From NCBI RefSeq assembly GCF_013340205.1, contig NZ_BJTG01000001.1, forward strand, positions 186,001 through 250,000: 64,000 nucleotides of DNA, in the 5' to 3' direction. Positions 8,261-18,700 of the stretch are shown here, piece by piece; the first letter of the stretch is position 1, and every line of letters begins with the position of its first letter. This stretch comes from Anaeromyxobacter diazotrophicus. GTDB taxonomy: Bacteria > Myxococcota > Myxococcia > Myxococcales > Anaeromyxobacteraceae. The notes under the pieces are model-generated. The model was not told the DNA's origin and searched no databases. It saw only the letters and a program-made list of their open reading frames with translations. The position numbers were made by a program, and so were the translations under genes.

Positions 8261-9585
8261 CCGCGACCGCCGTCCATCACTGCGGCCGGTCCAGCGGGCG
8301 CAGCCTCACCCCGCATGACCGCCCGGGCGAACCGCCGATAGTCTTCCGCGAGGACCCGCAAGCTGCCTGGCTCCTCCACCGTGGGGAGATGGGCGTGCGC
8401 GCACCCCTCCGCAACACGCGCCAGCGCCTCGGCGACCTCGCCGGCGGAGTTCAGCCGGCACGACCGCCCCGCGAACCGAGCGAGCAGCGTGTCAATGTCC
8501 GAGCCCTTGGACACCGAGATCGGCAACACCGGCTTGCCCAATGCGAGATATTCGAAGAACTTCGTCGAGACGATGCCCTTGTTCCCTCCCCGGTGGAAGG
8601 CGAAGAACAGGAACGCGTCGGCGTTCTGCTGAATGGCCTTCGCCTGCTCGTGCGGAACGAGTCCCGTAAATACGAAACTATCCCCCGTCCCGCCCTGCCG
8701 TGCCACCTCGTGCTCGACCTCGGCGTTCGCGCCGACGAAGACGAGCTGGAGGCTGTCCGCCAGATCCGGCCGCGTCGCGCGGAGCTGCCTCACACCCCCT
8801 ACCAGCGCGCCGACGTCATAGAACCCCTCGGGTGTACTGCCTGTGTAGACGAGCTTCCTGCGGGCGGGATCGATCCGCGCATCCAGCGCCTTCCAGTCAA
8901 TCGGGAGGGTCGGCTGGACGTCGAAGTAGTGCGTCGCGACATTGTAGTAGACCTCGAACGGAACCCCGTGCGTCTTGGTCATCTCGTCGGCCAGGTCGAC
9001 GGACATGGTGCTGACGTGATCGGCCGACCGAAGGACCCACTGTTCGATGCGGCGCTTCAGCCAGGTACTGCCTCGCAGCTCGGGGTGCAGCGCCCACGCA
9101 TCTCGCATGTCCAGCGCGAGCAGGACTCGCCGCGGATAGAGCCGCTTCAAGGCAGCGCCGACAAGCGCGACGGAGAAGGGCGGTGACGAGGGCATGATCG
9201 CAATGCGGGCGCTACCGGAAACCAGCCTCCGCCGCGTCCGCAAGAACAGCCGGGCCACGTTCGGCAGATACATGTCGGCGAGGAGCAGGTGCTTTACCCG
9301 GCGCAACAGCGGAACCAGGGCACCTTCCCGAATGCCGGATACGCGCTTCGCACCGTCGAGAACGCGGTGCCGGAAGGTTTCGAACGCAGCGAGACTGTCC
9401 AGGCGGGTCTCGCTGACATGGAATGCACCGCGGATGTTGAAGATCACTATACGGGCGCCCGCCTCGAGAAAGATGCGGCACCATCGGACCTGTCGATGTG
9501 CTCCGGCGCGTTCGCCCTCGAGCTCCGAGGAGAGGAACCAGACTTCGTCGATGGTGGATGCCTGCTGCTCGCGCGCCTGGGTCAT
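8257..9585 (-). CDS. Glycosyltransferase, GT-B fold
   Basis: The start at ATG 9585 overlaps the TGA of the upstream asparagine-synthase gene (9582-9585), giving a 442-aa protein. The C-terminal half resembles family-4-type glycosyltransferases: KLVYTGSTPEGFYD, LQLVFVGANAEVE, FVFTGLVPHEQAKAIQQNAD and then the acidic FFEYLALGKPVLP segment that contacts the donor sugar. No signal peptide or clear membrane span is present, so it acts on the cytoplasmic face. The acceptor and donor sugars are unknown. It is coupled on both sides and is surely part of the repeat-unit assembly operon. Confidence 0.82.
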   Translation of the reverse strand: MTQAREQQASTIDEVWFLSSELEGERAGAHRQVRWCRIFLEAGARIVIFNIRGAFHVSETRLDSLAAFETFRHRVLDGAKRVSGIREGALVPLLRRVKHLLLADMYLPNVARLFLRTRRRLVSGSARIAIMPSSPPFSVALVGAALKRLYPRRVLLALDMRDAWALHPELRGSTWLKRRIEQWVLRSADHVSTMSVDLADEMTKTHGVPFEVYYNVATHYFDVQPTLPIDWKALDARIDPARRKLVYTGSTPEGFYDVGALVGGVRQLRATRPDLADSLQLVFVGANAEVEHEVARQGGTGDSFVFTGLVPHEQAKAIQQNADAFLFFAFHRGGNKGIVSTKFFEYLALGKPVLPISVSKGSDIDTLLARFAGRSCRLNSAGEVAEALARVAEGCAHAHLPTVEEPGSLRVLAEDYRRFARAVMRGEAAPAGPAAVMDGGRG

Positions 9586-11591
9586 GACTTCACCGAGAAC
9601 GCGGCCGCCCAGCGACCCACGGAGAGCGCTCGCCAGTAACGGAAGTCGAACGGGCGCCGACCGGCCACCACTTCGTCGAAGCGGTCGAGGAGCACCGGCG
9701 AGAGCACGCCCGAGAGCGCCTCGATGCCGGCCGCAATCTCTGCGCGGAAGCGAGCCGAGAGATCGCGCTGCATCCAAAGCGGCTCTGCGGTGACGAACCC
9801 CATCTTGTCGCGCCGATCGAGGACCACGTCGGGGACGATGCCCCGCATCGCGCGCCGGAGCACGGCCTTGGTGACACCGCCGCCCAGCTTCTCCGAATCG
9901 GCGAGCCGCAGGCTCAGCTCCACCAGCCGGTAGTCGAGAAACGGCACCCGAGCTTCGATCGAGAACGCCATCGAGTTCCGATCCTCCCATCGGAGGAGCA
10001 TCGGCAGGTGCGTGGCGGTGATTTGCGCCAACGACATTCCTCGCACGGAGTGGGCACGGCCACCGGCGCTACGGATCGGGTCCGAGCGAAATGCGCCTGT
10101 GTGGTCACCGTGCAGCCAGGACGTGTCGGCATACGCGCGATTGTCGAAACGACCGACTACTTTGAGCAAACCCGGCGTCAGATACGCCAGCGTGTAGCCG
10201 ACAGACCGTGGCCATGAGAAGCCGATGACGCGGCGCATGGCGGCTGCCTCGGTGCCCCAGGCTCTCAAGCTCCCCTTCCGCACGAGGCCCGCCAAGTACG
10301 CGCCGAAATAACCGCGGTACCCGCAGAGCGCCTCGTCCGCGCCCTGACCGTCGAGCATGACCACCACGCCACTCCTGCGGGCCGCCTCGAAGACGCTCCA
10401 CTGGGCGAACATCGACGTCGAGCCGAACGGCTCGTCCTGATGCCAGGTGAGCCGGGACAGATCGTCGAACAGCTTGCCCGGCTCAGGCGTCACGAACGCC
10501 GCTTCAGAGCGCGCGCGCGCCACGATCGCCTGCGCGTACTTGCTCTCGTCGAACGCGCTGTCCTTGGATGCGGCGGTGAAGGTCCTGAGGCGTTCCCCAG
10601 CTCCTGCCCGCGCGAGCAACTCGCTCATGATGCAGACGATGCTGGATGAATCGAGCCCGCCCGAGAGGCATGAGCCGACAGGCACGTCCGATCGCAGCCG
10701 CAACCGGACCGACTCGCTCAGGGTGGCACGAACCTCCTCGGCGGCGTCTGTGTCGCTCACGATTGCCGCCGCTTGTCCGACTGTGTACCAGCGCTCCGGC
10801 CGAACCGCGCTCCCGTCGACCGCCGCTCCTCCCTCCAACGGACCGCTAACGTTCAGGAGCAGGGAGTGTCCGGCCGGGATCTGGTGGACGCCCTCGAACA
10901 TCGTCTCGGGCGTGTGGTCGCTGACGGCCCAGACGAGGAAATCGAGCAGCCGCGGCAGGTTCGCCTGAGGACGCCAGTCCTTCAGAGCGGAAAACGCCTT
11001 GATCTCGGACGCGAAGGCTAGACGGCCACCCGCGACGCGGTAGTACAGCGGCTTCACCCCGAAGCGGTCGCGCGCAAGGAACAGGGTCCGCTTCGCGAGG
11101 TCCAAGATCGCGAGCCCCCACATGCCATTGAAGCGGGACAGGCAGGCGGGGCCCCACTCCGCGTACGCGGCGAGGACCACCTCGCTATCGCCGTCGCTCG
11201 TGAAGCGGTGACCTTTCGCCTGCAGCTCGTCACGGAGCTCGAGGTAGTTGTAGACCTCACCGTTGAAGACCATCCAGAACCGATCCTGGTATGCCATCGG
11301 TTGGTGGCCGTGCGCCGAGAGGTCGAGGATCGAGAGCCTTCGATGCCCGAGCGCGACACCGCCGGTTCCTAGCGTCGACGCGGGGTCGAGGCGCCTGCGT
11401 GGGTTGTGCAGGACGTCGCTGCCGAGCACGGTACTCGGGGTGTCCTCCCCACCGAGCCACGACGTGCCTCGTGGGCCCGCGACGAGAAACCCTTCGTCAT
11501 CGGGGCCGCGGTGCCTGAGCGCGCGACTCATCGCCGCCAGCTCGCGCGCCGAGACGGGCCCAGCGCCTACGATCCCAAAGATTCCGCACAT
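9582..11591 (-). CDS. asnB: Glutamine-hydrolysing asparagine synthase-like amidotransferase
   Basis: A 669-aa protein that starts MCGIFGIVG, so removal of Met exposes the N-terminal nucleophile cysteine of class II glutamine amidotransferases. The N-terminal glutaminase domain runs to about 215 and carries RHRGPDDEG and GHRRLSILDLS. The C-terminal ATP-pyrophosphatase domain has the PP-loop SGGLDSSSIV. AsnB-like enzymes are common in capsule and exopolysaccharide loci, where some are thought to amidate uronic acids; this fits the UDP-uronic-acid dehydrogenase encoded downstream. True asparagine synthesis cannot be excluded. Its start overlaps the end of the flippase gene by 25 bp. Confidence 0.88.
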   Translation of the reverse strand: MCGIFGIVGAGPVSARELAAMSRALRHRGPDDEGFLVAGPRGTSWLGGEDTPSTVLGSDVLHNPRRRLDPASTLGTGGVALGHRRLSILDLSAHGHQPMAYQDRFWMVFNGEVYNYLELRDELQAKGHRFTSDGDSEVVLAAYAEWGPACLSRFNGMWGLAILDLAKRTLFLARDRFGVKPLYYRVAGGRLAFASEIKAFSALKDWRPQANLPRLLDFLVWAVSDHTPETMFEGVHQIPAGHSLLLNVSGPLEGGAAVDGSAVRPERWYTVGQAAAIVSDTDAAEEVRATLSESVRLRLRSDVPVGSCLSGGLDSSSIVCIMSELLARAGAGERLRTFTAASKDSAFDESKYAQAIVARARSEAAFVTPEPGKLFDDLSRLTWHQDEPFGSTSMFAQWSVFEAARRSGVVVMLDGQGADEALCGYRGYFGAYLAGLVRKGSLRAWGTEAAAMRRVIGFSWPRSVGYTLAYLTPGLLKVVGRFDNRAYADTSWLHGDHTGAFRSDPIRSAGGRAHSVRGMSLAQITATHLPMLLRWEDRNSMAFSIEARVPFLDYRLVELSLRLADSEKLGGGVTKAVLRRAMRGIVPDVVLDRRDKMGFVTAEPLWMQRDLSARFRAEIAAGIEALSGVLSPVLLDRFDEVVAGRRPFDFRYWRALSVGRWAAAFSVKS

Positions 11592-12796
11592 GTGTGAGCT
11601 CGGACTGCGAAGAAGATCAGGTAAAGGTACGCACCGTAAAACGCGATCTCGTGCACCGCATAAAAGCGCAGGTAGTCCCGGAACTCCGCCCTGGCCGCGA
11701 CCAGCGGCATGATGAGAGCTGCCGAGCAGAAGTAAGCGGCCTGCCAGGCGAGCGTCAAACGGAACCGGCGCAGCGTGAGCAACGCCGTCGAGAGCGGCGA
11801 GACACAGGCGCGGACGAAGACCGCGACGCCGAGCAGCAGGACCATCTCACGGCTGATGTTCCACTTCGGACCGAGGATGAGCGACAGCACCGGCTTCCCG
11901 ACGAACCACAGGATGATGAGCGCCGCGCCCGAGAGCAGCACGAGCACACGCAGGAGCCGCGCGAGAAGGGCGTGCAGTTGTGCAGGATCGTGGGCGAGCT
12001 CCGCCGTGTGCTTCAGCAGGATTTGGCCCAGGCTGATGCTGATCAGCATGAGCGGGGCGCCGATGAGGCGTTGCACCTGCGAGTACTCGCCCGCCGACCC
12101 GCGCCCATAGTGGGACGCTACCACCCAGATGCAGATGCTGTACCCGACGACATCGAGCACCGCTCCCGGCAGATTCAGCAGCGGGAATTCGCGGTAACGC
12201 TGGCTCACCTCCGTCCACCGCGCCTCGTGCGCGCCGCGTCGGCGGAGCACCTGAACGGCGCCGATCAAGCCGGCGGCGAACGAGGCCACGTGAGCCCACA
12301 GGAGCCCCAGGCCCGGGAGTGCCGCGAGCAGGCTGAAGCCGCCGCCCTGGGAGACCCGCATGGCTGCGAATGCTCCATACGCGCCCCGTCGTAGCAGCCA
12401 AGCGCTCGTCGCCTGATAACATCCGACGATGGCGACGCAAGCCCCCAGCAGCCAGGGATGTCGGAGCAGCACGCCCGCCGGTGTCTCCAGGGCGGGGGTA
12501 GCTGCGAGGCCCAGCGTCAACACCACCCCTACGACCCCGAGTGCCCCCGCGACCAGCGTCGAAAGGACGAGCAAGGCGCGCACATCCTCGCTCTTCGAGG
12601 ACGGCAGTGCGATGTCATAGCGGAGACAGGCGACGGTGAGGCTGATGTTGCTGACGGTCAGCAGCAGCGCGAGGGCACCGAAGTCTGCCGGCGCGTAGCG
12701 CCTGGCGAGGTACGGGGTGGCCAAGACCACGAGCCCCTGCCCAAGCCCGGTGCCGAGCGCCACGGACCCCACGCGCCTGAAGATCTTGCTCAGCAA
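11567..12796 (-). CDS. Wzx-like lipid-linked oligosaccharide flippase
   Basis: A 409-aa polytopic membrane protein of the polysaccharide-export (MATE/MOP) superfamily. It has about twelve hydrophobic segments, and the N-terminal YAPADFGALALLLTVSN region resembles the PEFG/ADFG-type motif seen after the first helix of Wzx-like proteins. It would move undecaprenyl-linked repeat units from the cytoplasmic to the periplasmic side of the inner membrane. The start is TTG at 12796, preceded by a GAGG 7 nt upstream. It is the first gene of the leftward operon, so the operon promoter should lie between it and the divergent gene at 13106. Confidence 0.8.
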   Translation of the reverse strand: MLSKIFRRVGSVALGTGLGQGLVVLATPYLARRYAPADFGALALLLTVSNISLTVACLRYDIALPSSKSEDVRALLVLSTLVAGALGVVGVVLTLGLAATPALETPAGVLLRHPWLLGACVAIVGCYQATSAWLLRRGAYGAFAAMRVSQGGGFSLLAALPGLGLLWAHVASFAAGLIGAVQVLRRRGAHEARWTEVSQRYREFPLLNLPGAVLDVVGYSICIWVVASHYGRGSAGEYSQVQRLIGAPLMLISISLGQILLKHTAELAHDPAQLHALLARLLRVLVLLSGAALIILWFVGKPVLSLILGPKWNISREMVLLLGVAVFVRACVSPLSTALLTLRRFRLTLAWQAAYFCSAALIMPLVAARAEFRDYLRFYAVHEIAFYGAYLYLIFFAVRAHTCAESLGS

Positions 12797-13105
12797 TCGC
12801 TGACCTCGCGCGCGGGAGGACTGATCCTCGACTCATGGGTTGAGCGCGTGAGACAGATGGCTCGTCGATCTCGACGCCTGTCAACCCGCTGATCCGGCAA
12901 TCCGTCTCCGTCGCCTGCTCGCAGAGGTCCTGCTTCGTCCGGTGCGGGTCGACTGCAGTTAGGCGGCTCGGGCCCCCAACGTCTCCCCAGACGCGAACAC
13001 TCGGGCTTTCGAGAATACTTCCGCCCGAGCGGACGCCGCCACGGGCGCCCACACGGCGCAGTCGAACTCGGGGCCGGTGTATGTTGAGGTCGAGGAGGGT
13101 GGTTC
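12797..13105. promoter_or_regulatory. Divergent intergenic region between the flippase operon and the beta-propeller gene
   Basis: About 309 bp between two divergently read genes, so promoters for both should lie here. A clear ribosome site (AGGAGGG, 8 nt from the ATG at 13106) serves the rightward gene. I could not recognise a confident sigma-70, ECF or sigma-54 element for either side, nor a convincing operator palindrome. No small gene is supported in it. Confidence 0.45.
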
Positions 13106-14983
13106 ATGTACCCACGGCTGAGGCGGTTGCTGGTGGGCTGTTTGTTGGTCGGAACTGTGGCTCGCGCCGCCGCCCAGGAAGCGGGTGGGTTCGCGCTCCT
13201 CGGTACGTACCATGGGCAAGGTGGTCAGTTTGCCTCCACCGTCGCGCCGGGCCCGACGGAGGGCTCCGAGCGCCTCTACGCGAGCTACTTGTACATGGGC
13301 AAGACGCTCGAGGTGACTTCCGTCGATCCGGCGACCGGCGCCTTCAAGACTTACGCAAGCCCAGTCAAGACTGAGTCCGGGGCGCGGTGCATGGTGACGG
13401 GGCCAGACCGTAACGTCTACCTGGGCACGATGCCCAACGCGCACCTGCTCAAACTCGATACGCGCACCGATCAGCTCGTCGACCTGGGACGGCCAGCACC
13501 TACCGAAGCGTTCATCTGGGACCTCGTGTTCGGCTCCGACGGCAAGCTGTACGCCGCCACGCAACCGAACGCGAAGCTCGCTCGCTTCGACCCCAAGGGT
13601 GGTCGCCTCGAGGACCTGGGCCAGATGGACAAGCTGGCGTTGTTCGTGCGGCACCTCGCGGCCAGCGACGACGGGTTCATCTACGGGGGGACGGGGCCGA
13701 GCAGGATGAGCGTAGTCGCCTACCATATCGCCACCGGCGAGCACCGTGCCATCCTGCCTCCTGAAGCTCAGATCGGCGGGATCGCGGAGGTCTGGCGGGC
13801 AGCAGACGGAAGGGTCTACGCGCTGGCAGGGGATCGATACTTCAGCTTGTCCGGCTTCACGGCGAGATCGATCGACGCCGCGCATGTCGGAGGGCGCGTA
13901 TGGGCCGGCCGCCTACGTGATGGGCGTTATGCGAGCGTGAAGGGGCATTCGCTCATAGTCAAGGACGAGAAGTCGGGTCGCACCGAGGTGCACCCTTACG
14001 CCTACGAGGGCGCGGAGCTGCCGGTCTTCCGCGTGGGCTTCGGCCCAGACGCACGGCTCTACGGCAGCACCGAGCTGCCTGCCCGGCTGCTCCGCCTCGA
14101 CGAGCCGCGCGGCGTCCTCGAAGAGATCGGCGAACTGGGCTCGGGCGAAGTCTACTCGTTCCTCGCGCACGGCAAACGTTTGCTGATGGCGGCCTACGCG
14201 GCCCTCGGGCCATTGATGAGCTATGACGTGACGCGGCCCTTCCAGCATGACGAACCGGGAAGGAACCCTGCGCCGGTCAGCTGGCCCGGCGCGGATGACT
14301 CATGGCGCACGTTCGCCGCCACGATAGGCCCCGACGGAAAGGCCTACTTCGGTGGTCTGGCTGGCTACGGGAAGTTGGGCGGCCCGCTCGTGTCATGGGA
14401 CGTACGGACCGGCGCGGTGCAGGCCTTCCCCGTCATGCGTGACCAGAGCGTCTCGGCCCTGGGCGTATGGAAGGACAAGCTGGTCGTGGGGACCACCATC
14501 TACGGCGGCATGGGCAGCACGCCGACGCAGAAGGATGCCCGCATCATTCTGTGGGATCCCGCGAGCCGCGAGGCGGTCTACAACCTCGAACCCATCCCGG
14601 GTGCGGTCTCCATCGAGAACCTTGCCGTTGCGTACAATGGCCTGGTCTATGCCATCGCTTCCCGAAAGATGTTCGTGCTCGATCTAAATGCGCGGAGAGT
14701 TACCTCGGTGAAGGACCTGCCCTTTCCAGGCGGGACCGTGTACGGGTCGATGGCAGTCGGTTCCGACGGGCGGATCTGGGGGTTCGCCCCGAACGCGCAA
14801 GCCGGAATCTTCATGATCGACCCGACCACGGACGAGATCAGGCTGATGGCGCATCCGCCCAAACCGATCACTGCGGGCTTCGCCATCCGCGGCGACCACA
14901 TCTACTTCGCGAGCGGAGGGGAAGTTTACCGGTATACCGTCCCCTCCGCGGCAACACCCCCGACGCCCAGGCCGCGACGTTAG
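13106..14983 (+). CDS. Secreted beta-propeller (PQQ/NHL-like repeat) protein of unknown function
   Basis: The 625-aa product has a signal peptide (basic MYPRLRRLL, hydrophobic core, cleavage after ARAAA near residue 23) and then repeated blades about 45-50 residues long with phrases such as GSDGKLYAATQPNAKLARFD, GPDARLYGST, GPDGKAYFGG and GSDGRIWGFAP. This is a beta-propeller, likely seven or more blades, exported to periplasm or outside. Some polysaccharide lyases and lectins use this fold, but no catalytic motif is recognised. It is the only plus-strand gene inside the leftward polysaccharide locus and its stop overlaps that of the convergent glycosyltransferase by 4 bp. Function is unknown. 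Confidence 0.8.
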   Translation: MYPRLRRLLVGCLLVGTVARAAAQEAGGFALLGTYHGQGGQFASTVAPGPTEGSERLYASYLYMGKTLEVTSVDPATGAFKTYASPVKTESGARCMVTGPDRNVYLGTMPNAHLLKLDTRTDQLVDLGRPAPTEAFIWDLVFGSDGKLYAATQPNAKLARFDPKGGRLEDLGQMDKLALFVRHLAASDDGFIYGGTGPSRMSVVAYHIATGEHRAILPPEAQIGGIAEVWRAADGRVYALAGDRYFSLSGFTARSIDAAHVGGRVWAGRLRDGRYASVKGHSLIVKDEKSGRTEVHPYAYEGAELPVFRVGFGPDARLYGSTELPARLLRLDEPRGVLEEIGELGSGEVYSFLAHGKRLLMAAYAALGPLMSYDVTRPFQHDEPGRNPAPVSWPGADDSWRTFAATIGPDGKAYFGGLAGYGKLGGPLVSWDVRTGAVQAFPVMRDQSVSALGVWKDKLVVGTTIYGGMGSTPTQKDARIILWDPASREAVYNLEPIPGAVSIENLAVAYNGLVYAIASRKMFVLDLNARRVTSVKDLPFPGGTVYGSMAVGSDGRIWGFAPNAQAGIFMIDPTTDEIRLMAHPPKPITAGFAIRGDHIYFASGGEVYRYTVPSAATPPTPRPRR

Positions 14984-15777
14984 ACCAACTTCCACCCGTG
15001 CTTCGAGAAGAGGCGGAACGCCGACCGGATTGTCGTGAGTGTGAGGCGCAAGGAGTTGTGCGAACCGCGCGCCCAGTGGTGGAAGACCTGTGCGCCGGGA
15101 TAGTAGAGCACCCGATATCCCGAGTTGCCGACCCGGAGCGAGATGTCGGCGTCCTCGAAATACAGGAAGAAGCGGGGATCGAATCCCTCCACCCGATCGA
15201 AGGCCGCGCGGCGGAACAGCATGAAGCATCCGCTGGCGTAGGGGACCTCCATCACCTCTTCGTAGCCGCTGTCCCGCATCTCGTAATGATCGAGGCGCCG
15301 CCTCAGCAGGAACTGAAGCGGGCCGGGCAGGAAACGGCGGCCGAAGAGCACGAGGAAGGACGGGTAGCGCTTGCACAGGTACTGCGGCTCGCCATCGGGG
15401 TGCAAGATGCGCGGAGTCACCATCCCGATCCGCTCGTCCTGGCGCAGGAAGGCGAGCAGCGCCGGCAAGGCTTCAGTCGTGAAGTAGATATCCGGATTCA
15501 CCACGAGATGGAACTCGCGCCGCGGCAGAGCCTTGACCGCCCGGTTGTGAGATGCGCCGAACCCCGGGTTTGTGGGATCGTGGACGTAGGTCGCGCCGGA
15601 GCCTGCGACCACGCCAGCGAGTGCGGCCGTGGGCGAGTTGTCGACGACGGCGATCCCAACACCTGGGCAAGCGTCCTGCAGAGAGCGCAGGACCGTCTCG
15701 ACCATGTCCGAATCGTTGCGGTAGAGCACGAGGGACGCCGTCAGCGCGCGGCCGTCAGATGTCATCGTCGCAGTCAC
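14980..15777 (-). CDS. Family-2 glycosyltransferase, rhamnosyltransferase-like
   Basis: A 265-aa cytoplasmic GT-A enzyme. It shows VVDNSPT (nucleotide-binding Asp), NPGFGASHNRAVK, the metal-binding VNPDIYF (D-x-D-like NPD) and FDPRFFLYFEDADISLR, the set typical of WbbL-like rhamnosyltransferases. It adds one sugar during repeat-unit assembly. GTG at 15777 and ATG at 15765 are both possible starts; neither has a strong ribosome site. It is the last gene of the leftward wza-wzz operon, only a few bases behind the giant surface-protein gene. Confidence 0.87.
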   Translation of the reverse strand: MTATMTSDGRALTASLVLYRNDSDMVETVLRSLQDACPGVGIAVVDNSPTAALAGVVAGSGATYVHDPTNPGFGASHNRAVKALPRREFHLVVNPDIYFTTEALPALLAFLRQDERIGMVTPRILHPDGEPQYLCKRYPSFLVLFGRRFLPGPLQFLLRRRLDHYEMRDSGYEEVMEVPYASGCFMLFRRAAFDRVEGFDPRFFLYFEDADISLRVGNSGYRVLYYPGAQVFHHWARGSHNSLRLTLTTIRSAFRLFSKHGWKLV

Positions 15778-15784
15778 GGTGTAT

Positions 15785-18700
15785 TTACCAAGCGTTACGG
15801 GCGAAGCGGAGGTGCGGCCCGAGTTTGAAATAGCCGGACAGGAAGGCTGCAGCGGGGCTGCTCTCGAACGCTACACGTTGGATGCGTGACGAAGCGTCAT
15901 ACGCAAGCACCGTCAGCGTCGCGATCTGGGTGCTGTCGACGGCTGCCCTCGTCAACTGGGCCGAGTTCAGCAAGCCCACCCCGGCCTGGTCCACGCCAAG
16001 CAGGCCGAGCTCAAGATCGAAGTAGACCCAGCGACCCCGGATATCATCGTAGACCTCGACCGCCGCTCGTTGCGCCGCGGCATCGATCGCCAGATCGACG
16101 GTCCCGGCGGCCTCGCGGCCCATCTCCACCACTCGCGCCGGGAGTCCCAGGCTATTACAGGCGTGCGCGAAGATGGCTGAGAGACCGCGGTTGTCCAGAT
16201 GATCGACCGCCGCCACCGCGCGACCATACTGCTCGAACGGAGCGGCTGCGATCATCCCGTCGGTGGGAACCCCGATCGCGGGCGTCACCTGGTCTAGGAT
16301 TGCAGCCGCGATCGCGCCGGCGCGCGCCGCCGGTGCAGCCGTGGGGTCAACCACCGCGCCCCACGTGGCGTTCGCGAACGCGACGTCGTCCGATGACGGG
16401 CTATCCACGATCCAGTCTTCGACGGCGCTCGCGGCCGCCGGCAAGCCACCGTCATCGAAGATGACATAGGCGGCGCTCGTCTGCCCGAACGCTTGGTAGA
16501 ACTCGGTAGAATAGTACCTGACAGTCACAGCGTATTGGCTCGACGCAGCGCCGGAGGTGCCCACAGCTCGCACTGAGTACACCCGGGCGCGGCCGGCCGG
16601 GGAGTGCGGGTCGTCGAAGGAGATGTCGACGACACCGTTCGGGCTGACGCCAACGCCCCCCGCGGCGTTCCCCTCCGAGTCATAGGTTAGCTCGTACTCG
16701 AAGCGATCGAGGTCTGGCAATGAGGACACGAGCTGCAGGCGCATACCACATCCGCTCTCGAGAGGACGAACCGAAGCGAGCGCGATGTCGTTCCGCCGAG
16801 GGAAGAGCTCGAACTCGTTCGAGCTCATCTCGCGCGCCAAGCGCAGCCCGCTCGCCTTCGTGATGGCGGGGATGCTAGCGCGCGTGAGGAAATGCTTGAT
16901 GTCCGCGAGGTATCGGCTCTGCCCCAGGGGAATCTCGGTGACCGCTTTCCCCGGCGAATACTCGATGGCCGTGAGCGCCGGGAGCAGGGATGGGTCATTC
17001 ACTGCGCGCTGCGTCTCGAAGAGGCTCAGCAGCCGGCCCCCCGGCCCTCGAGCACCGAGCTGGTACATGGTTGGATCGATCCAGACCCACCGATTGGCTC
17101 CGGCGTCGAACACCTCTGCGCTTGCATGGCCCTCGGCCGTCTCGAGATAATAGCTTGGACCCTTGTACGAGACGTTACCCAGCGCAATCGTGCGGACCGG
17201 CAGCCCGAAGCACTTGCAGGCCCAGGTGAAGATCGCGTTGATGTTGACACACCAGACCTGGTCCGCCCCCGACATCGCGCGCCGATACTGCGCGAAGGGC
17301 GTCGTGTTCATCGCGTCGGATGGGACTCCGCGATGTGGCTCGAGCTCGTCGATGATGGCCCGGCCCAGCGCCTGCGCGATCTCGGTTGGCGTACCCACAC
17401 CAGCGACGATGCCTCCCCAGGTCACTTGCGCAAACGCGATGTCACTGGCCGAGGGTTGACCGATGACCCAGTCCTCCACTTGGGTCGGCGACGCCAGGGG
17501 TAGCCCACCCTGCGTGAGGGCAATCCGAGCGGGCCCCGACTGCCCGTGCGCCGCGAGCCACGCGGGACTCTGGTATCGCATCGAGAGGCTGGAAGACACC
17601 GCCGACCCCACCGGCGCGGCGGGCAGGAGCGTGAGCGTGGCGGTCTGCAGGTCCGGTGAGGTTGGATCGGAGAAGTCGACCGCGAGGGTTGCATCCGAGA
17701 TGTTGGGCGTGACCGCCGACGCGGCCGACGCGGCAAAGCCGTAGGTCGGCAACCCGCCCGACTCACCTGCGAACCCAATCGTGACACCGGCACCCGACGG
17801 CGACGGCGACAGCGACCGCATCGTGAGAGCGCTGCGCTGAGGATAGACCTCCGACTCGTTCGAGAACAACGTGTAGACGTGCCTGCCCGGGACAGCCTCG
17901 ACAACGTCGACCCCCCACGCTGGGCTGGTGAGGCTCGCGACCTGGTTGTAGACCGTCACCGCATAACTCGCGCCGTTGTCGTCCTCGCCGAGCGGCGGCG
18001 TCGTGAGCGTGGAGCTGTTACCACGAGTCCAGAAATAGCTTCCGGGGATGTACGCGCCGTTCCGTGCCCATACGAAGACGAACGGCGGTGTCCCGGTCGC
18101 AGTCACGGTGAAGGTTGCAGCTGCCCCCTTCAAGATGGTCGTATCCCCCGTCAGCGACGCAATCCCCGCCGGCGCGTAGAACTGCACGGACGTCTTCGCG
18201 ATCAACGCACCCGCTACGCTCGCGGTAATGTCCTGCTCCCCGGCAGCGCGCGACGTGATGCTTCCCGTCGAGCGGCCGGCGGCATCCGTGGCAGGCGGCT
18301 GCGCGAGCGTCGCACTGCCAGACGTACCGAGGGTGACATTCACGCCAGGCACGGGGTTCCCGTATGGATCTTCGAGCGTGGTGGTGAGCGCGAACGGACT
18401 ATGTCCGTCAGCGATCACCGCCGTCGGGGCCGCGGCGAGCGTAGAGGTGACCGCGCTCGGGGCTGCCGGTTTGAACGTCACCGCTGCGGAACCTGTCGCG
18501 CCGTGCAACACGGACCCGGTGATGGCTGTGCCGTCGGCAAGGCGGGCGGTGATGATCTTTGCTTCCGACCTCGTCGAGGAGAGCGTTGCTGTCACTTGTC
18601 CCGCCGCATCGGAAAGCGCCGCCGTTCCGAGAGTATTGGCCGAGCCCGTCGACTGGAACGTCACCGCCTCGCCTGATACCGGGTTTCCATAGAGGTCGCG

